Source of the DNA: Arthrobacter sp. Alg241-R88
GTDB lineage: Bacteria; Actinomycetota; Actinomycetes; Actinomycetales; Micrococcaceae
NCBI RefSeq assembly: GCF_900537115.1
Contig: NZ_UNRG01000001.1
Location: 621,121 to 685,120 of the forward strand
Direction: 5' to 3'
Length of the DNA stretch: 64,000 bases
Below are positions 61,699-64,000 of this stretch, one piece after another. Position 1 is the first letter of the stretch; every line of letters begins with the position of its first letter. The position numbers and the translations under genes are program-made. The notes beneath the pieces are model-generated. The model had not been told where the DNA came from and made no database searches. It worked only from the letters and a program-made list of their open reading frames with translations.

Positions 61699-62400
61699 AT
61701 GAGCCACACTTCTGCCGAATCTGTCACTAAAACCGAAGAATCAGCCGAGCAGTTTTTCACCCTCTGGACGGTCTTCAAGCGGTCAGAGGCGCTGGTCCGC
61801 AGCGCCGCTGCTGCCACGGACTTCGAGGCCCTGCTGGAACGGCTCGCCCAGGCCGGCGTGACTCACCGCGGCAGTTACGACGTTTCCGCCATGCGGGCGG
61901 ATGCGGACGTGATGGTGTGGCTCCACGGGCCCAAGCCCGAAGCCCTGCAGCAGGCAATCCGGGACATCCGCCGCAGCACCCTCTTCGCCGGGACCGAGAT
62001 TGTCTGGTCCGCCATGGGTGTGCACCGCGAGGCTGAGTTCGCCAAGAACCACACCCCTGCCTACTCCCGCGGCGTTGCACCGGCAGAGTGGCTGTGCGTC
62101 TACCCGTTTGTCCGCTCCTACGAGTGGTACATCCTGCCCGAGGCCGAGCGCGGCAAGATGCTCCGCGACCACGGCCTGCTGGGCCGGGACTTCCCGCAGG
62201 TCATTTCCAATACTGTCTCCTCCTTCGCCCTCGGTGACTGGGAATGGATCCTGGGCCTGGAGGCGCCTGAGCTGGTGGACCTGGTGGACCTCATGCGCCA
62301 CCTTCGCGCCACCGAAGCACGCAACCACGTCCGGGAAGAGATTCCGTTCTATACCGGTCGCCGCATCTCCGCGGAAGAAGTTGCAGAGGTGCTGGCATGA
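61699..62400 (+). CDS. hemQ: Coproheme decarboxylase HemQ (ChdC)
   Basis: 233 residues of the chlorite-dismutase superfamily, the actinobacterial HemQ that decarboxylates coproheme to heme b using peroxide. The conserved Tyr-rich strand PFVRSYEWYILP carries the catalytic Tyr region, and a His of the RDHG segment is a candidate heme ligand; ARNHVREEIPFYTGRRI closes the domain. It overlaps hemH by 4 nt. Its presence defines the coproporphyrin-dependent heme pathway. Confidence 0.95.
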   Translation: MSHTSAESVTKTEESAEQFFTLWTVFKRSEALVRSAAAATDFEALLERLAQAGVTHRGSYDVSAMRADADVMVWLHGPKPEALQQAIRDIRRSTLFAGTEIVWSAMGVHREAEFAKNHTPAYSRGVAPAEWLCVYPFVRSYEWYILPEAERGKMLRDHGLLGRDFPQVISNTVSSFALGDWEWILGLEAPELVDLVDLMRHLRATEARNHVREEIPFYTGRRISAEEVAEVLA

Positions 62401-63674
62401 GCCCCCTCGAAGCGCGCGATCCCGGCAGCGTGGCGGCCATTAACCCCGTGACGGAGGCCGGCCGCATGGCCCCCAAAAATTACGACGCCGTCCTCCTCGC
62501 CTCCTTTGGCGGGCCGGAAGGCCAGGAGGACGTCATTCCGTTCCTCCGCAACGTGACCCGCGGGCGCGGGATCCCGGACGAGCGGCTTGAGGAAGTTTCC
62601 CACCACTACCGTGCAAACGGCGGCATCAGCCCCATCAACCAGCAGAACCGCGAGCTGAAGGCAGCGCTCGAGGCCGAGCTCGGCGCCCGGGGCATTGACC
62701 TTCCCGTGCTGTGGGGCAACCGCAACTGGGCCCCGTACATCCCGCAGACCCTGCAGGACGCGTACGACGCCGGGCACCGCCGCCTGCTGATGCTCACCAC
62801 GAGTGCCTACTCCTGTTACTCCAGCTGCCGCCAGTACCGCGAAGACATTGGCATGGCGCTGACTGAGACCGGCCTGGACGGCCGGCTGGAAGTGGACAAG
62901 GTGCGCCAGTACTTCGACCACCCCGGCTTTGTGGAGCCCTTCATCGAGGGCACCGCCGCGGGCCTCGCGGAGGTCAGGGAAAAACTGGCAGCAGCTGGCA
63001 CACCCGACGCGCCCGTCCAGATCCTGTTTGCCACGCACTCCATCCCGACCCGTGACGCAGACGCGGCTGGCCGCTCCGAGGGCGAACCCCGCGAATTCGA
63101 AGAGGGTTCCGCGTACGTTGCCCAGCACCTGGCCACCGCGGCCGCCGTCATCCAGCGGGTGGAAGAGGAATCAGGCCTTACCGCCCCCTGGTCGCTGGTC
63201 TACCAGTCCCGTTCCGGGGCCCCGCACGTGCCGTGGCTCGAACCGGACATCAACGACGCCATTGAAGAGCTTGCGGGCCAGGGCGTCAAGGGAATCGTTA
63301 TTGTGCCCCTGGGCTTCGTGAGCGACCACATGGAAGTTGTTTGGGATCTGGACACGGAAGCCCTGGAAACCTGCGCCAACCTGGGACTCGCAGCCACCCG
63401 CGTCCCCACTCCGGGCACCCACCGCACATTCGTCAACGGCCTGGTGGACCTGATTTCCGAGCGGACCGTGGCCAACAACATCAGCGACCGCCCGGCGGTG
63501 ACCGCTCTTGGCCCCTGGTACGACGTCTGCCGCCCGGGATGCTGCGCGAACTTCCGCGGCGAGAAGCCTACGATTGCAGGCGCGGACACCACCGTGGGCA
63601 CCGGCCATGATCCTTATCCGGCGGACGCGGCGGCCAACCAGCCAGGCACGGCCGGGGGAGCGCCGCAGCAGTGA
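62397..63674 (+). CDS. hemH: Coproporphyrin ferrochelatase HemH (CpfC)
   Basis: 425 residues. Catalytic His lies in ILFATHSIPTRD, with the acidic metal region GFVSDHMEVVWDLD. Cysteines in SCYSSCRQYRED and the C-terminal CRPGCCANFRG fit the four-Cys [2Fe-2S] site known in actinobacterial ferrochelatases. The first 24 residues before MAPKNYDAVLLASFGGPEG are an extension; ATG 62469 is an alternative start, but ATG 62397 overlaps the hemQ stop (ATGA), favouring coupled translation. Confidence 0.93.
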   Translation: MSPLEARDPGSVAAINPVTEAGRMAPKNYDAVLLASFGGPEGQEDVIPFLRNVTRGRGIPDERLEEVSHHYRANGGISPINQQNRELKAALEAELGARGIDLPVLWGNRNWAPYIPQTLQDAYDAGHRRLLMLTTSAYSCYSSCRQYREDIGMALTETGLDGRLEVDKVRQYFDHPGFVEPFIEGTAAGLAEVREKLAAAGTPDAPVQILFATHSIPTRDADAAGRSEGEPREFEEGSAYVAQHLATAAAVIQRVEEESGLTAPWSLVYQSRSGAPHVPWLEPDINDAIEELAGQGVKGIVIVPLGFVSDHMEVVWDLDTEALETCANLGLAATRVPTPGTHRTFVNGLVDLISERTVANNISDRPAVTALGPWYDVCRPGCCANFRGEKPTIAGADTTVGTGHDPYPADAAANQPGTAGGAPQQ

Positions 63675-64000
63675 CAGTCCGCATCGGAACCCGCGCCAGC
63701 AAGCTGGCACTCACCCAGACGCGGCAAACCGCTGACCAGCTGGCCGCCGTCGGAGGTTTCCCGGTGGAGCTCGTCCACATCAGGACCGACGGCGACGTCC
63801 TCACGGGCTCGTTGTCACAAATGGGCGGCACCGGTGTCTTTGTCGCCGCGCTGCGCGATGCGCTGCTGCGCGATGAGTGCGACGTGGCCATCCATTCGCT
63901 CAAGGACCTGCCCACCGGCGCGGCAGTAGGCCTGAGCCTGGCCGCTACGCCCCGGCGGGTAGACGTCCGCGATGTCCTCTGCGCCCGGGACGGGCTCAAA
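63671..64000 (+). CDS. hemC: Hydroxymethylbilane synthase, N-terminal part
   Basis: 110 visible residues, open to the window edge. VRIGTRASKLALTQTRQTAD, ELVHIRTDGDVLTGSL, GGTGVFVAALRDALL and VAIHSLKDLPT are the standard HemC segments, the last carrying a substrate-binding Lys-Asp. The cofactor Cys lies beyond the window. GTG 63671 overlaps the TGA of hemH (GTGA), so the pathway genes are translated in sequence. Confidence 0.94.
   Translation, partial: MTVRIGTRASKLALTQTRQTADQLAAVGGFPVELVHIRTDGDVLTGSLSQMGGTGVFVAALRDALLRDECDVAIHSLKDLPTGAAVGLSLAATPRRVDVRDVLCARDGLK

Overview
The window is a 64 kb stretch of a high-GC actinobacterial chromosome, most likely from the Micrococcaceae (Arthrobacter or Pseudarthrobacter). 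This rests on dense, mostly short-spaced genes, frequent GTG starts, actinobacterial families (DUF3107, DUF3117, MoeZ with a fused rhodanese domain, a 7Fe ferredoxin), a coproporphyrin-type heme route (HemY/HemQ/HemH) and a gluABCD glutamate importer. Gene order follows, in broken blocks, that of Mycobacterium tuberculosis as I remember it (xseB-xseA, ispH, ychF; typA, ferredoxin-dapC, dapD/dapE, LOG protein, DUF3117, O-methyltransferase/sigE/rseA/tatB, mrp, MgtE-N protein). No rRNA, tRNA, CRISPR array, insertion sequence or prophage was seen. Most of the window is core genome.

Layout. 1-8.5 kb: end of an alanine-type aminotransferase, a PPK2 polyphosphate kinase, exonuclease VII (xseA/xseB), ispH, rmuC, ychF and a short-chain dehydrogenase. 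8.7-16.1 kb: an oligopeptide ABC importer with two lipoprotein binding proteins, two permeases and a fused double ATPase. 16.1-26.4 kb: an SGNH-hydrolase lipoprotein, typA, an AbiEi/DUF559-like protein, ferredoxin-dapC, citrate synthase, galE and a TetR regulator. 26.4-29.5 kb: divergent dapD and dapE (lysine/diaminopimelate pathway). 29.5-32.8 kb: gluABCD. 32.9-42.8 kb: LOG protein, DivIVA-like protein, PIG-V-like glycosyltransferase, DUF3117, O-methyltransferase, sigE-rseA-tatB, mrp, DUF1003 and an MgtE-N/CBS protein. 42.9-49.9 kb: aminopeptidase P, PHP phosphoesterase, a solitary DNA methyltransferase, a DEAD-box helicase and an RNB ribonuclease. 49.9-53.6 kb: thiamine genes thiE and TPP-riboswitch-thiO-thiS-thiG, then a pterin dehydratase. 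53.7-56.2 kb: DUF3107, TetR and moeZ. 56.5-64 kb: heme synthesis, hemA divergent from hemE-hemY-(Pro/Ala-rich surface protein)-hemQ-hemH-hemC, with hemC cut by the window edge.

Themes. (1) At least 17 genes carry a TANNNT -10 hexamer ending 5-9 bases before the start codon with no room for a ribosome-binding site, which predicts widespread leaderless mRNAs; these hexamers also decide several start codons. (2) mrp has no ATG/GTG/TTG in front of its N-terminal domain, but has an ideal Shine-Dalgarno placed 7 nt before an ATC codon. (3) Two convergent intergenic regions hold striking inverted repeats: a 74-bp palindrome at 45.4 kb and a five-copy array at 56.3 kb. I see no convincing new defence or biosynthetic system. 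The least explained genes are the AbiEi/DUF559-like protein, the orphan methyltransferase and the low-complexity surface protein inside the heme operon.
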